Source of the DNA: Spiroplasma syrphidicola EA-1
GTDB lineage: Bacteria; Bacillota_I; Bacilli_A; Mycoplasmatales; Mycoplasmataceae
Assembly: GCF_000400955.1 (NCBI RefSeq)
Contig: NC_021284.1
Span: forward strand, 744,001 to 808,000
Direction of reading: 5' to 3'
Length of the DNA: 64,000 nucleotides
The translations under genes and the position numbers were made by a program. Position 1 is the first letter of the stretch. Each line of letters begins with the position of its first letter. The notes under the pieces were generated by a model, which worked only from the letters and a program-made list of their open reading frames with translations, ran no database searches and was not told the origin of the DNA. This document shows, piece by piece, positions 42,006-52,423 of the stretch.

Positions 42006-43160
42006 CTGATGTTGTTTTATTTTTTTTGGTTGTTTTGCTTTCTCAGCAGGTGGATTATCACCAACAAAAATTTCTTTACCGTTAAAAATCATAATCGCAC
42101 TTGCTAAACATAAAATTGGTCCAACTAATCAAATTCAGGTGAAAAACATTAAACTCATCATTAATAATCCCGCGGCAATTCGAGCCAGTTGGCGACCTCG
42201 CAAGATGTAAACATAACAAACAATCATTGCCACAAACATAATTACAGAAATGGTAAAGAATCCAACTAACGTTAATTTATTACTAAAGCTTAAATGTAAA
42301 TACTCAAATTCTTCTAAATTGCCAAAAATCATTAACGCACAGATAACCATGTTTGCCACAGTAATGGCAATAGCAATAGCCCCGCCAATTATGGCTGAAC
42401 GAGCTGGTTGATAACAGCGTTTATTACATTTTTGTTTTGGTAGCGGATTTTCTGGTTTATGATAACGATTATAAAGTAAGTTGTTAATTCAAATATAAAA
42501 ATATTGTAATAGGATTGCTATCGTAAAAATAACAACAAGTGAAATCACTAGTAATTCTTCTCCAAATTCTTTCGTATAATCTAAAAAGCCATAAGGAAAT
42601 CATGAAATAGGATCTTTACCATCTCATTGTCGTAGTGTTCCCCGAATAATTGTGAAAGTAAAATACAATAACATATAAAGCATGATTAGTCATAAATATA
42701 AATAATGATGTTTTAAACCATCATAGTTTTCATCCCCTGCCGTTAAAACATAACTAGTAATCATTGCAACTGGCATTACTAAATGTAAAATAACTGTTGC
42801 AATTCATCGTCATAAATCATACTGATTTGGTTCTGACGCTTGACTAAAAATACCAGTTCAAAAAACGAGCATTGTAATTGTAATATAGGTTGTAACTGCC
42901 AAACGAATAATATAATGTGGTTTAGTATTTTTAAATTTATTTTCAAATAAATAAATTAAGAAATAAAAAGCAACTAAATAATTTGTTTGGGTTGTAAAAT
43001 AAGCAAAATAAACCGAAGCACGATCGCCATAACCTAAATTAGCAAATTTTGGCATTGGATGAAAAATTGCTCAATAACAGTCAAAGATTAAAAACAACAC
43101 TAAGCAAATTAACGAAACTAATCGTAGATAAAAGTGGGTCTTGGGATTTCAAGTAAACAC
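41991..43160 (-). CDS. Pr6Pr-type (FAR-17a/AIG1-like) membrane protein
   Basis: 389 residues with about nine hydrophobic segments. The segment AYFTTQTNYLVAFYFLIYLF, near residues 45-64, recalls the Pr6Pr family hallmark of an Asn in a TQ/TN stretch. The family is annotated in mycoplasmas without a settled function. I chose the GTG at 43160 because a strong TAGGAGGAAT sequence lies ten bases upstream; the first ATG comes about 35 codons later and would lose the first membrane segment. The polar C-terminal tail is lysine- and glutamine-rich. Several Trp are TGA. Confidence 0.6.
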
Positions 43161-43190
43161 TCGCTAATTCCTCCTAAAATATTTTCTAAA

Positions 43191-43838
43191 TTAATGATCA
43201 GGGCTAATTTTACCTGCTTCAAGCGCTGCTTGAATAGTAAAATTTTTATTATGCCCTGGTAAAACATGTCATTGTGGTTCTAAATTTGTCATTTTAACTA
43301 GTTCTTTAACAAAATATTGATCATTACATAATTTTCCCGTATAACCTGGAGCATTATAATCTGGTAATAAACTAAATCCTGATGTTACTAAATTTAATTT
43401 TTTAATTCGGAATAACTGTGTTCCTTTTGTGTGACCAGGAACACTAAATACTTCAACTTCATAACCAATATCATTTGTTATTGTATTACCATCTAATAAT
43501 TCTAAATTAACAAGCGGAGAATTAATTACTGGCCCAATAATATCACCGGTAATATCATCAACACGTTTCTGAGCTAATAATTTTTCGTCCTTACGTTGTA
43601 AATAAATTTTAATATCAGGATATTTTGCTAAAACAAAATCTAAGCCATCAAAATGATCAATATGACCATGGCTAATAAATAATGCTTTTAAACTAATATT
43701 ACGTTCTGTTAAATAGTCAACAGCTTCTTTTGCTGCATTAGAAGCATCAATCATAATTGCTTCATTACTATCATTAATAATTAAATAAACATTTTGGTTA
43801 TCATATGTTTGATCAATAAAATTTTTCATTTTTGCCAT
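43191..43838 (-). CDS. MBL-fold metallo-hydrolase (glyoxalase II-like)
   Basis: 215 residues with SHGHIDHFDG (His57, His59, Asp61, His62), VPGHTKGTQ and PGHN near the C-terminus, the metal-binding set of metallo-beta-lactamase-fold enzymes. The likely activity is hydrolysis of thioesters such as S-lactoylglutathione, or another small ester. The C-terminal 25 residues follow a TGA Trp. ATG 43838 has a GAAGGG region upstream. It lies 20 bases before the gene at 43859, which ends upstream of it, so the two may share a transcript. Confidence 0.85.
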
Positions 43839-43858
43839 TTTTTTGTTTTTCCCTTCTA

Positions 43859-44542
43859 TTATTCGCTAAACTCATCTACTAAATATGAGCTATCTTCTAA
43901 ATACATTACAAAATCATCCATAATTTCCATATAAGTGCTAATACTTTCAAAACTATTTTCATTTGTTAACTCTTGATAATATAAATAAAGGCGTTCTACA
44001 AAGGTAATTCCCAATTCTTTGTTTAAAAAGATATATCCAAATCAACGACCAACTCCAGCACAAGCTCCAGCTAAAATTCAAGAGATAAAACTTAAGACAT
44101 GAGGATTATCTAAATTTTCATGATAAAACTGTGGGCGAATAAAACCCGCCTTAATAATTTCTGTTAATAAATTTAATAATAAATTAATATAATCTGTTGC
44201 TTCCCCTTGCGAATCACTATCTTCTTCAACAGCATTACTTACTTTTGTAAAACTATTCATAACAGCTTTATATAGTGCTTTAAAAGATACAACATCTTCT
44301 AACTTTACCCCTGGAAAAAAACTGTCTTCATGTTTAAAACCTACTTTTGTTCCTCAAACAGCCGAAGTATAAATACTATCAAAAACCTCAATACTTGGAC
44401 GATATCATTTAAAACGCAATGATACTTTCGGTTCAGTTATCCCTTGTTCTTGTAATTGCTCACTTGTTAATTTTAAAATTTTTTGATAATTAATTTTAAC
44501 ATCTTTTTTTGCTAAAACTTTTACGATATATGTTTTTTCCAT
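43859..44542 (-). CDS. Conserved-looking hypothetical cytoplasmic protein
   Basis: 227 residues, no signal peptide or membrane segment, no recognised domain. The N-terminus (TYIVKVLAKKDVKI) is beta-rich and the C-terminus is acidic (ISTYMEIMDDFVMYLEDS, then VDEF). TGA Trp codons fall at several places, including 44078-44080. It starts at ATG 44542 and is followed, 20 bases later, by the MBL hydrolase gene. I can give no function. Confidence 0.6.
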
Positions 44543-44655
44543 CAATAAAAACCCCTTTTTATGTTGCCTATAGTTTTAATATATTTAGATATAAATATCT
44601 ATTCTATATGATTATAGCACTATTTTTGCGTGATTAATAAAATCTAAGTCTAATT

Positions 44656-45501
44656 TTAAAATTCAAAATACTTTTCTAGTGCTTCGGCAACCCCATCCTC
44701 ATCATTTGATAAACAAGTCGTATTAGCATGCTGTTTAATATGGTTCCCAGCATTAGCCATTGCGACACCAACCCCGGCTCATTTTAACATTTCAACATCA
44801 TTTTGTTCGTTGCCAAAAGCCATTACTTCACTTGGTTTAATGTTACTTAACTGACATAACTGTTTTAATCCTCACGCCTTATTTGTTCCTTTTTTTGTAA
44901 TCTCAACAATTGCATGGTCTATTTTTACTTCATGAGAAATTTCTAACCGGTCTTGTCAATTGCTAACAATTGTGGCAATTGTTGCAATTGACCCAGCCAT
45001 AAATAATTTACCAATTTTTAAATTAGTTTCTCCCTTATATTTATTTAAGACAACTTCCTGAGAAGATTTTGACTTAAAATTTGCAAAATAATGGGCTGTT
45101 ACGCCATCATTAAAATTCTGACAATAAATTTGTAAAAAATTAAAAGTTGATTGTTGATTTTCAAACATAATAATTGTTGAAATTCCTAATTCTTGTGCCT
45201 CTGTGCATAATTGTCCGATAAAATTACTTGGTAAATGATCTTCATATAGTACTTCACCATTAAAGTTATTCCCAACTACAGCCCCATTTAAGCCAATTGA
45301 ATAATCATTTTCATCTTTTAGGCCCACTTTTTCGACTAAATGATTAATTTGATAAAGTGGTCGCCCCGAGGCAATCACTAATTTAATTCCTAATTGATTT
45401 AACTTTTGAAAAGTATTAACAGTTCGCGAAGATAATAATCCTTGCGAATTCAATGATGTTCCATCTAAATCAACAGCAACAAGTTTAATTTTTTTATTCA
45501 T
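44656..45501 (-). CDS. HAD-IIB (Cof-type) phosphatase
   Basis: 281 residues. VDLDGTSL at residues 10-17, IASGRP near 44, LNGAVV near 73 and a C-terminal FGNEQNDVEMLKWAG, the four motifs of haloacid dehalogenase phosphatases of the Cof class. Substrates are usually sugar phosphates, FMN-like compounds or pyrophosphates. A TGA Trp at 44956-44958 precedes the last third. It stands alone upstream of the cobalamin riboswitch, in the opposite orientation. Confidence 0.9.
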
Positions 45502-45643
45502 ATTTTATACTCCTTTGTAAAAACTATTTATTATTGCTTTTATTATAACCAAAATTGGACAAGAAAAATATTGAAAATTAATTTTCTAGAAATTTTAAAA
45601 GTCAGTTATAATTAATTATAAGAAAGCATTCGCTTTCAAATTG

Positions 45644-45808
45644 TTTTATTAGTTAATAGTCCTCGACTATTTTAAAGGGAATTGAGTTAAAAGCTCAAGC
45701 TGCCCCAGCATCTGTAAGGATGATGAACATTGCATAAACTCACTGAGATTATTCTTGGGAAGAGGCAATAAGTAAAGTGATTCTAAGCCAGAAGACCTAC
45801 TAATAAAA
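45644..45808 (+). promoter_or_regulatory. Cobalamin (vitamin B12) riboswitch aptamer
   Basis: The conserved core is present in order: AAAGGGAATT, then CTGCCCCAGCATCTGTAAGG, then CACTGAG, TTGGGAAG, and the B12 box AAGCCAGAAGACCT (45785-45798). The closing stem P1 pairs TTTTATTAGT (45644-45653) with ACTAATAAAA (45799-45808). A TATAAT at 45607-45612 could be its promoter. Cobalamin binding should control the plus-strand genes at 45970 and 46466. Riboswitches of this class are rare in mollicutes as far as I know. Confidence 0.9.
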
Positions 45809-45840
45809 GAAATAAAAAGTAAATATCCCTGGGGGTGTGA

Positions 45841-45898
45841 TATTTATGAGCAACGTTAAGATTTTATTGTAATAATGTCTTTTTTTAACTCATAAATA
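45841..45898 (+). promoter_or_regulatory. Hairpin of the riboswitch expression platform
   Basis: TATTTATGAG (45841-45850) pairs perfectly with CTCATAAATA (45889-45898), immediately before the terminator hairpin. It could be part of the switch between the aptamer and the terminator, or an anti-terminator. Confidence 0.5.
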
Positions 45899-45903
45899 AA
45901 AAC

Positions 45904-45932
45904 AAAGAACCCTTATTTTATTGGTTCTTTTT
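45904..45932 (+). terminator. Riboswitch-controlled terminator
   Basis: AAAGAACC and GGTTCTTT form a stem followed by a T-run, 38 bases before the start of the DUF4430 gene. With the riboswitch upstream it gives transcription attenuation. Confidence 0.85.
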
Positions 45933-45969
45933 TATTTTTTTAGCCTAAGAATTAGGAAAGGAGAACTTT

Positions 45970-46461
45970 ATGAAAAATTTTTCATGAAAAAAATATTTGA
46001 TGTTTCTAAGTCTAGCAATTGTAATTCTTGGAGCCATTATTTTAAATATCATTTATATTCCAAAATATTATGATCAACTCCATAAAAATAACAGTGTAAC
46101 TTATAAAAATGTTGAAATTCGGGCAACTGATAAAAATGGTGTTGAGTATTTAAATAAAACCCTAATTTTCAATAATGTTACAACATTAGCTGATGTCATT
46201 GAAAAAGACACCAAAGATTTTGATTATTCAGTAACACCTGGAATTGGGATTTTTGTTATCCGCATTGGTAACATTAAAACTGATATTAATAAAGAATATT
46301 TTGATCTTCGTAGTGGAGATAGCGATGATAAAGACGCGCAAAACATTAATCCAATTTGTAAAGGGGAAAATAATAGTTGCGAAAAAGGAGCAACAGATGT
46401 TATTTTAGAAGATATTAATGTCTTTCGTTTTGTTTTAACAGCTGTTAAAACAAATGGTTAA
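45970..46461 (+). CDS. DUF4430 (transcobalamin-like) membrane-anchored protein
   Basis: 163 residues: a single N-terminal hydrophobic segment (about residues 11-30) anchors the protein, and the outside part has TLADVIEKD, then GIGIFVIRIGNIKT, close to the DUF4430 pattern of the transcobalamin/intrinsic-factor C-terminal domain. Its role is probably to capture cobalamin for the ECF transporter component encoded next. Start ATG 45970 follows AGGAAAGGAG. The riboswitch upstream is the strongest evidence for the substrate. The next gene starts four bases after the stop, or overlaps it. Confidence 0.7.
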
Positions 46462-46465
46462 GCAA

Positions 46466-47089
46466 ATGAAAAAAGATATTTTTTGAACAAATTCAATTAA
46501 ATTAACAATGAAAATTACCATAATTGCCGTTTTTAGTGCTCTTGGCTTAGCCTTAAAAGCAGCGTTTGCTTTTTTACCAAATATTGAATTTGTGACCTTT
46601 ATTTTAATGTTTAGTATTTTTTTCTTTAGCATTGAAATTGGTTTTGGAATTGTGAATGTCTATTGTACTTTAAATATGGTAACCTTTGGAATTGCCGATT
46701 GAAGTTTAATGTATTTTGTTATTTTTAATTTATATGCCGTAATTATTCTTTGATTAAAACCGTTAATTAGTAAGTGATGATGAACAATGATTATTATGAA
46801 CGGCTTATTTGGTTATTTATTTGGTAGCCTTTATGCCATCCAAACGGCTCTGTTATTTAATAGTACCAGTGTTGGTTTAGCCTATTGAATTAATGGTTTA
46901 GTCTTTGACGCTATTCATGGGACCGGAAATATTATTGTTACCGCGCTGCTATTTGCTCCAGTGTATAAATTAATGGAACAACTAGTACAAAAATGACCCT
47001 TTATTTTTAATAACCGTTTTATTATTAATAGTGAAATAAATCTTTGCCAAAAAAATAAATTATCAAAAAAAGAATTAACCTTAAGTTAA
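46466..47089 (+). CDS. ECF transporter S component, predicted cobalamin-specific
   Basis: 207 residues with about six membrane segments (KITIIAVFSALGLALKAAF first) and a basic C-terminal tail, like S components of energy-coupling factor transporters. It sits directly after the DUF4430 gene and under the cobalamin riboswitch, so vitamin B12 uptake with the shared EcfA/EcfT module is the likely role. An earlier in-frame ATG at 46454 overlaps the end of the DUF4430 frame; I prefer 46466. Start and stop both fall in tight spacing, with the terminator stem enclosing the last codons. Several Trp are TGA. Confidence 0.75.
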
Positions 47090-47099
47090 TTCTTTTTTT
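47068..47099. terminator. Terminator overlapping the stop of the ECF gene
   Basis: AAAGAATTAAC and GTTAATTCTTT form a stem around CTTAA, followed by T residues on the plus strand. It also lies after the ribA stop on the minus strand. Confidence 0.85.
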
Positions 47100-47102
47100 G
47101 TT

Positions 47103-47702
47103 TTATAATAAATGACCCATTTTATCTTTTTTGGCTTGAAAATATTTTTCGTTAGTTTCATTTTTACCAACAATTAAAGGGGTTCTTGCTGTAACATTAA
47201 TGCCATTCGCAATTAGCTGTTCAATTTTATCAGGGTTATTGGTTAATAAATTAACTTCCTTTATTCCTAGTAATGCTAAAGCTACACTAGCACTATCATA
47301 ATGTCTTAAATCAGGAGCAAAACCTAATTGTTCATTTGCTTGCACAGTATCATAACCTTCATCTTGGAGATTATAAGCTTTCAGTTTATTAACCAAACCA
47401 ATTCCCCGCCCTTCTTGGGGCAAATATAAGACAACCCCCGTACTAGCATTAATTGCTTCTAAAGCGTTTGCTAATTGTTCACCACAATCACACCGTAATG
47501 ATCCTAATACATCCCCAGTAAAACACTCTGAATGTAATCGAACCAAAACTGGTTGATTTAAATTAAGTGGTTCTTTAATAATTGCTTTAATTATTTCGCG
47601 GCCATTTTGATCGCTAAATAATCTTAAGGCAAAATTTCCATATTTTGTTGGCAACTTTGCGCTGACAACATTTGTTAAGCTGTTTTCGCCCATAAATATC
47701 AT
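47103..47702 (-). CDS. ribA: GTP cyclohydrolase II (RibA), apparently without other rib genes nearby
   Basis: 199 residues. Zn-binding cysteines C60, C71 and C73 occur in SECFTGDVLGSLRCDCG, followed by YLPQEGRGIGL, the GTP-binding and catalytic region of RibA. It opens GTP to the first riboflavin precursor. The DHBP synthase half of bifunctional RibBA is absent. The start could be ATG 47702, or the second ATG three codons later, which has AAGGAA at better spacing. It begins 47 bases after the stop of nrdJ and may be co-transcribed with it. No ribD, ribH or ribE is in this window. Confidence 0.92.
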   Translation of the reverse strand: MIFMGENSLTNVVSAKLPTKYGNFALRLFSDQNGREIIKAIIKEPLNLNQPVLVRLHSECFTGDVLGSLRCDCGEQLANALEAINASTGVVLYLPQEGRGIGLVNKLKAYNLQDEGYDTVQANEQLGFAPDLRHYDSASVALALLGIKEVNLLTNNPDKIEQLIANGINVTARTPLIVGKNETNEKYFQAKKDKMGHLL

Positions 47703-47748
47703 TCCTTACAATTAGTTCATTGTTATATTTAATAATTTTTCGGTTATT

Positions 47749-50283
47749 TTATAAACCACATTTTAACTGGACATTACAGTTATTACATGTAACACATCCT
47801 CCAGCATCAATCATTGTTCCTTCTTTACAAATTGGACAAACATCACCAACCTCAGCCCCAATTTTACGGTCTTGGTTAATTCCACGCATTTTTCCAACAG
47901 TATGTAATTTTTCATCATCTTGTTGACCACTACGGTTATCAACTTCAACTCCTAATTGATCAAAGTTTAATTGTTCTAATGCTGGATGTTGTTCATCAGT
48001 TGTTAATGATAAGACTTGGGCATCACGAGAACCATCAACATAAACAGTTCCTCCTTTTGCCCCTCCTTTGTATAAACGAGTATAAATTTTTTCAACATCT
48101 TTAACTGAGTAACCACGAGGGGCATTAACAGTTTTTGAAATTGATGAATCAACTCAACGTTGAATAATACATTGTGTATCAGCATGGTCTTCTGGTGCTA
48201 AATCCATCGCAGCAACAAAAATATCTGGTAAATTTGTTGCACTATACCCTGGATTATATTTTAATCATTCATCAACAATTTTTGCATTTACTTCAATGTT
48301 TTTTCCTAATCGTCCTGAACGATAGAATTTAAAGCCAAAGTATGGTTCTAATCCTGTTGATACTCCAACCATTGTTCCTGTTGAACCAGTTGGGGCAATT
48401 GTTAATAAGTGTGAATTACGAATTCCATATTTTAAAATATCTTGACGAATATCTTCTGGCATTTTTTTCATATATCCAGTATTAATGAAACGTTCGGGAC
48501 TAATTAAGAATGGGAATGATCCTTTTTCTTTTGCTAATTCGATTGAAGCACGGTAAGCTTCTGTTGCCATTAATTCAAAGATTTTATCAACAATTTGATT
48601 ACCTGCCACACTACCATAACGAACCCCATGATAAATTAGTAAGTCATGTAATCCCATTACTCCTAATCCAACTCGACGTTCTCCTAAAGCTTGTTTTTTA
48701 TTTGCTTCTAGGAAATATGGTGTTGCATCAATAACATTATCTTGCATTCTAACACAAGTACGAACTGTTTGGCGTAGTTTATCATATAAAATTTCTTTCG
48801 TTGTTTTATCAACAAAGTTAGCTAAATTAATTGCCGCTAAGTTACATACTGAGTATGGTGCTAATGGTTGTTCCCCACAAGGATTTGTCGCCACAACTTT
48901 CATATCATATGCTTTCGCATTTGTCATATCATTTGCCGTGTCAATAAAGAAGATTCCTGGCTCTGCTGAATAATTGGCACAAAAATTAATTAAATCTCAT
49001 AAATCTCTGGCTTTCATTTTATAGTAAGTTTTAACTTTATATCCTAAAGCTTTTCATTCATTGATATCACCAATTTTTGATCAGTTTTCATCATAAAAGG
49101 CTTTTTCTTCTTTTGTATAATTATCCAAGTCAGGGAATTGTAATTCTCAATCTTCATTGTTTTCAACTGCTTGCATAAATTTATGGGTAATTGTTACAGA
49201 GATATTAGCCCCTGATAAAAAGGCTGGGTTATTTACCTCTCATGTTCCCCCTTCATCTAATTTAATGCGCGCTTCGCGAACAACAGCACTGTCATTAATA
49301 TCTGCTTCTTTGTTAACAGCATATTCATATAGTGTGCGATCAAGACTTGTTAATGGTGAAAACTTAATTTTACGACTTGCTTCATCCCGAATTAATTTAT
49401 CATTCCCATTTTCTTTTAATCAACGTAGAATTTTTGGGTTTTGCATTTTTGAAATAATAAATTCAATAATATCAGGGTGTCAGTCCGCCATCATAATCAT
49501 TTGGGCTCCTCTTCGTGACCCTCCTTGTTCAACTAAATGTGTTAAAGTTGACAAGTCATTTAATCATGATACCGCTCCTGATGAACGACCCCCAACTGTT
49601 TTAGCAACAGTTCCACGTGGTCGTAAAGTTGAGCCATTTGTTCCAACTCCTCCCCCATGTGACATAATTTCCATTACTTCTTTTCGGTGAATTGAAATTC
49701 CTTCCCGTGAGTCTTTAATAAAGGGCATTACAAAACAGTTAAAGAATGTAACATCACTATTACTTCCAGCTCCATATAAAACACGACCTGCTGGAACAAT
49801 ATTTAAGTCTTTTAACTCATTGTAAAAACTTTCTAAATGTGGTGGTTGGTTTTCCTCTTGGTTGCTTAAAGCTTTAGCAACTCTTCAAGCAATTTGTTCA
49901 TAAAAGATTTCTAATGGTTTTTCCACCATATGTAAATTTTTACGAATTATATTATTACTATTATTAATTAATAAGTCTTTATCGATACTATGAACATATT
50001 CTTCCTCAATTTTAATATCACAAGTTCCATTAATTCGATCAACTTCAACAATGTTCCCAATTCCACGAGTTGGGAATCAGCCATCATCTTTAATAACTGT
50101 TAACACTAAATCATTCTTTTTTAATGTTTTTAAAGTATTATCTTTTTGAGCATAGCGGTCTAAAACAACCATTCTTGAAACTCCATCAAAAACCATTTGA
50201 TAACTATCTTCAATTTCTTTTAGATATGGGAAATGTTCACGAATATCTTGATTTAAACTTGCTATTAATTCTTTTGCGTACAT
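47749..50283 (-). CDS. nrdJ: Adenosylcobalamin-dependent (class II) ribonucleotide reductase
   Basis: 844 residues, typical of the larger class II enzymes. The ten-stranded barrel carries NPCGEQ with Asn467, Cys469 and Glu471 (radical site) and the redox Cys pair C183 (NCFVMPF) and C480 (YSVCNL). The C-terminus ends in a zinc ribbon (CPICKEGT, CVTCNNC, LKCGL). The enzyme reduces ribonucleotides to deoxyribonucleotides using vitamin B12 as radical source, so it works in anaerobic and aerobic conditions. It lies two genes from the B12 riboswitch and uptake genes. The start MYAKELIASLN at 50283 follows AAAGGAGAG. Many Trp are TGA. Confidence 0.95.
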
Positions 50284-50384
50284 TTTAAACTCTCCTTTTT
50301 GTCAAATTAGTGGACATAATTAAGTATACCAAACTTTTTTATAGTTTTTAATTTGAAACACTTTTTCTTTTTTTGGTAAAAAAA

Positions 50385-50408
50385 TGCTTTTGTTATTATA
50401 CAAAAGCA
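50385..50408 (-). terminator. Rho-independent terminator of mupG
   Basis: TGCTTTTGT and ACAAAAGCA pair around TATTAT, followed by seven T on the minus strand. The stem overlaps the mupG stop codon. Confidence 0.88.
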
Positions 50409-51436
50409 ATTGGTTGGCCAGGTTTTAATAATTCAATTAAAATCCCTTCTTTTTCCAGGTTTGCAAGGTAATTAGTTTTTTCATCAATTTTAATTGGTAA
50501 TTTTGTGAGATAAATCTCGCCATTATAACGATGATAATTTTCATTATCAATTAATAATGTATACGGTTTAACTTCGCCGCTAATTTCATTCTGAAATGGT
50601 ACGACTAGACTATTATTTTGTCCTAATCCCCGACTTTCTAAAAACCTTAAAACATAAGAATTGCTATCTTCGCGCAAATGATAACGCTGATTTTGTAATT
50701 TTGCGATAATCGCTTTTGGCAGATTAGCATAATCTAATTTTATCGTAATATTGTCCGATTTGTTAATTTTTGTTAAAAATTTTAATTCTTCTTCACTAAC
50801 ATTTAAATCCCCAATAATACAAGTATCAATATCGTGCTTTTTATATCATTGTAACTGGACATATGGCTCTAAAAAGCGCATTTTTTCGACTGTTGGTAAT
50901 CCTTGAAAAACAGGTTTACGAGGATGGGCTTGAGAAGCAATAAAGGCATTTGTTTTAACACCATATTCTTTAATAATTCGATTACGATAAATTAAAGTCC
51001 CCTCATCCATCCCAGTATATGGTTTTGGATAAAAGTTATAAGAAACCGATAAACGACTACTTCCTCGTAATTTAATAATTTCAATAATATCATCTAAGCT
51101 ATTATCACTACCATTGATTTGAATATCAAACGGTAAAGTATCAATTATGCTAATTACTTCGGTAAGACTAAAACCAAAGTCTAACCGAATCGCATCTGGT
51201 TTTCAAGTCATAATTTTTGCTTGATCAAAATATTTTTTACTAATGTCAAGACAAACATACATCCCTAATTGTTGGGCATAATTAATTAAAGTCGCTAATT
51301 CAGTCTCATTTTGGCTTTCGACCAAATGGCCACTACAAAAAACATAATTAAAGCCGGCGCTTTGCGCTGTTTTTAAATAAGCTTGGTTTTCGGTCAAACT
51401 CATTTCTCCCGTTGTATAAATTGAAACTCCTAACAT
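50396..51436 (-). CDS. mupG: MupG-like 6-phospho-N-acetylmuramidase (DUF871)
   Basis: 346 residues. The N-terminus MLGVSIYTTGEMSLTEN, then IQINGSD, GLPTVEK and a C-terminal beta domain with PYTLLIDN are the DUF871/MupG pattern. MupG in Bacillus hydrolyses MurNAc-6-phosphate-GlcNAc disaccharides inside the cell. It follows murQ on the same strand (23 bases after a hairpin), which supports a muropeptide role. The strong AGGAGGT ribosome-binding site argues for expression. Several Trp are TGA. Confidence 0.85.
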
Positions 51437-51458
51437 CTTGACCTCCTGTTATGGGAAT

Positions 51459-51486
51459 AAAAGACATCTCAAAGGAGATGTCTTTT
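51459..51486 (-). terminator. Hairpin between murQ and mupG
   Basis: AAAAGACATCTC and GAGATGTCTTTT form a 12-bp stem around AAAG, between the murQ stop and the mupG ribosome-binding site. There is no room for a separate promoter between it and mupG, so mupG probably depends on readthrough or a leaky stem. Confidence 0.8.
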
Positions 51487-51495
51487 ACCTATAAA

Positions 51496-52401
51496 TTATT
51501 GATTTTTTAATACTGCGGCAATACTGTTATTAGCTGTAGCTAGTAGGGTAATACTTTCCTCATAATTAACATTACAGAAAATCATCACTATGGCATGCTT
51601 ACATGAATAATTTGCTTCCACTAATGCGGCATTGATTTTTTCATCATCCGCCCCAGTGATTTCTTTAATAATCCGTGCTGTTCGTACTTTTAACTTCTCA
51701 TTTGAAGCTTTTAAATCAACCATTAAATTTTGGTAAACTTTTCCTCATTTAATCATTAAGGTTGTTGAAATCATATTACATACTAACTTTGTGGCTGTTC
51801 CGGCTTTCATTCTTGTACTTCCAGTTACAACTTCTGGGCCAGTTACAACCGCAATTGTTTGGTCGGCAACGGCACTCATTTCTGAGTTTTTTGTCATACA
51901 CATTCCAACCGCTAAAGCGCCAACTGTTTTAGCATATTCTAACCCAGCTAAAACATATGGTGTTCTTCCTGAAGCAGCAATTCCAATGACTGTATCTAAT
52001 GGTCCTAAGTTAATTGCTTTTAAATCAGCAACTGCTTGGGTTTCATCATCTTCAGCTCCTTCAACGGCATTACGAATGGCGTAATCTCCCCCAGCCATAA
52101 TACCAATAATAAGTTGATCACTAACACCATAAGTTGGGGGCATTTCAGAAGCATCTAAAACACCAATTCGCCCTGATGTTCCAGCTCCAATATAAATAAC
52201 GCGACCATTTTGTTGAAAACGGGGAAAAATTAAATCAACAACTGTTGTAATTGTTGGCAATTCACTTTTAATCGCCTCAGCAATTTTCCCATCTTCATTA
52301 TTAATAATTGTTAAAATTTCTGATGTACTTTTTTGGTCAATATCCATACTATTTATATTTCTTTGCTCAGTATCAATTTTTGACAAATCAATTTTTTTCA
52401 T
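51496..52401 (-). CDS. murQ: N-acetylmuramic acid 6-phosphate etherase
   Basis: 301 residues. Start ATG 52401 has AAGGAG seven bases upstream; an earlier codon would sit on that site. SIS-domain motifs are clear: GAGTSGRIGVLDASEMPPTYG, then GIAASGRTPYVLAGLEYA and GSTRMKAGTATK. MurQ cleaves the lactyl ether of MurNAc-6-P to GlcNAc-6-P and D-lactate. It follows the PTS gene by 22 bases, so both are in one transcript with rpiR. Confidence 0.95.
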
Positions 52402-52423
52402 AAATAACTCCTTCATTTAACTT

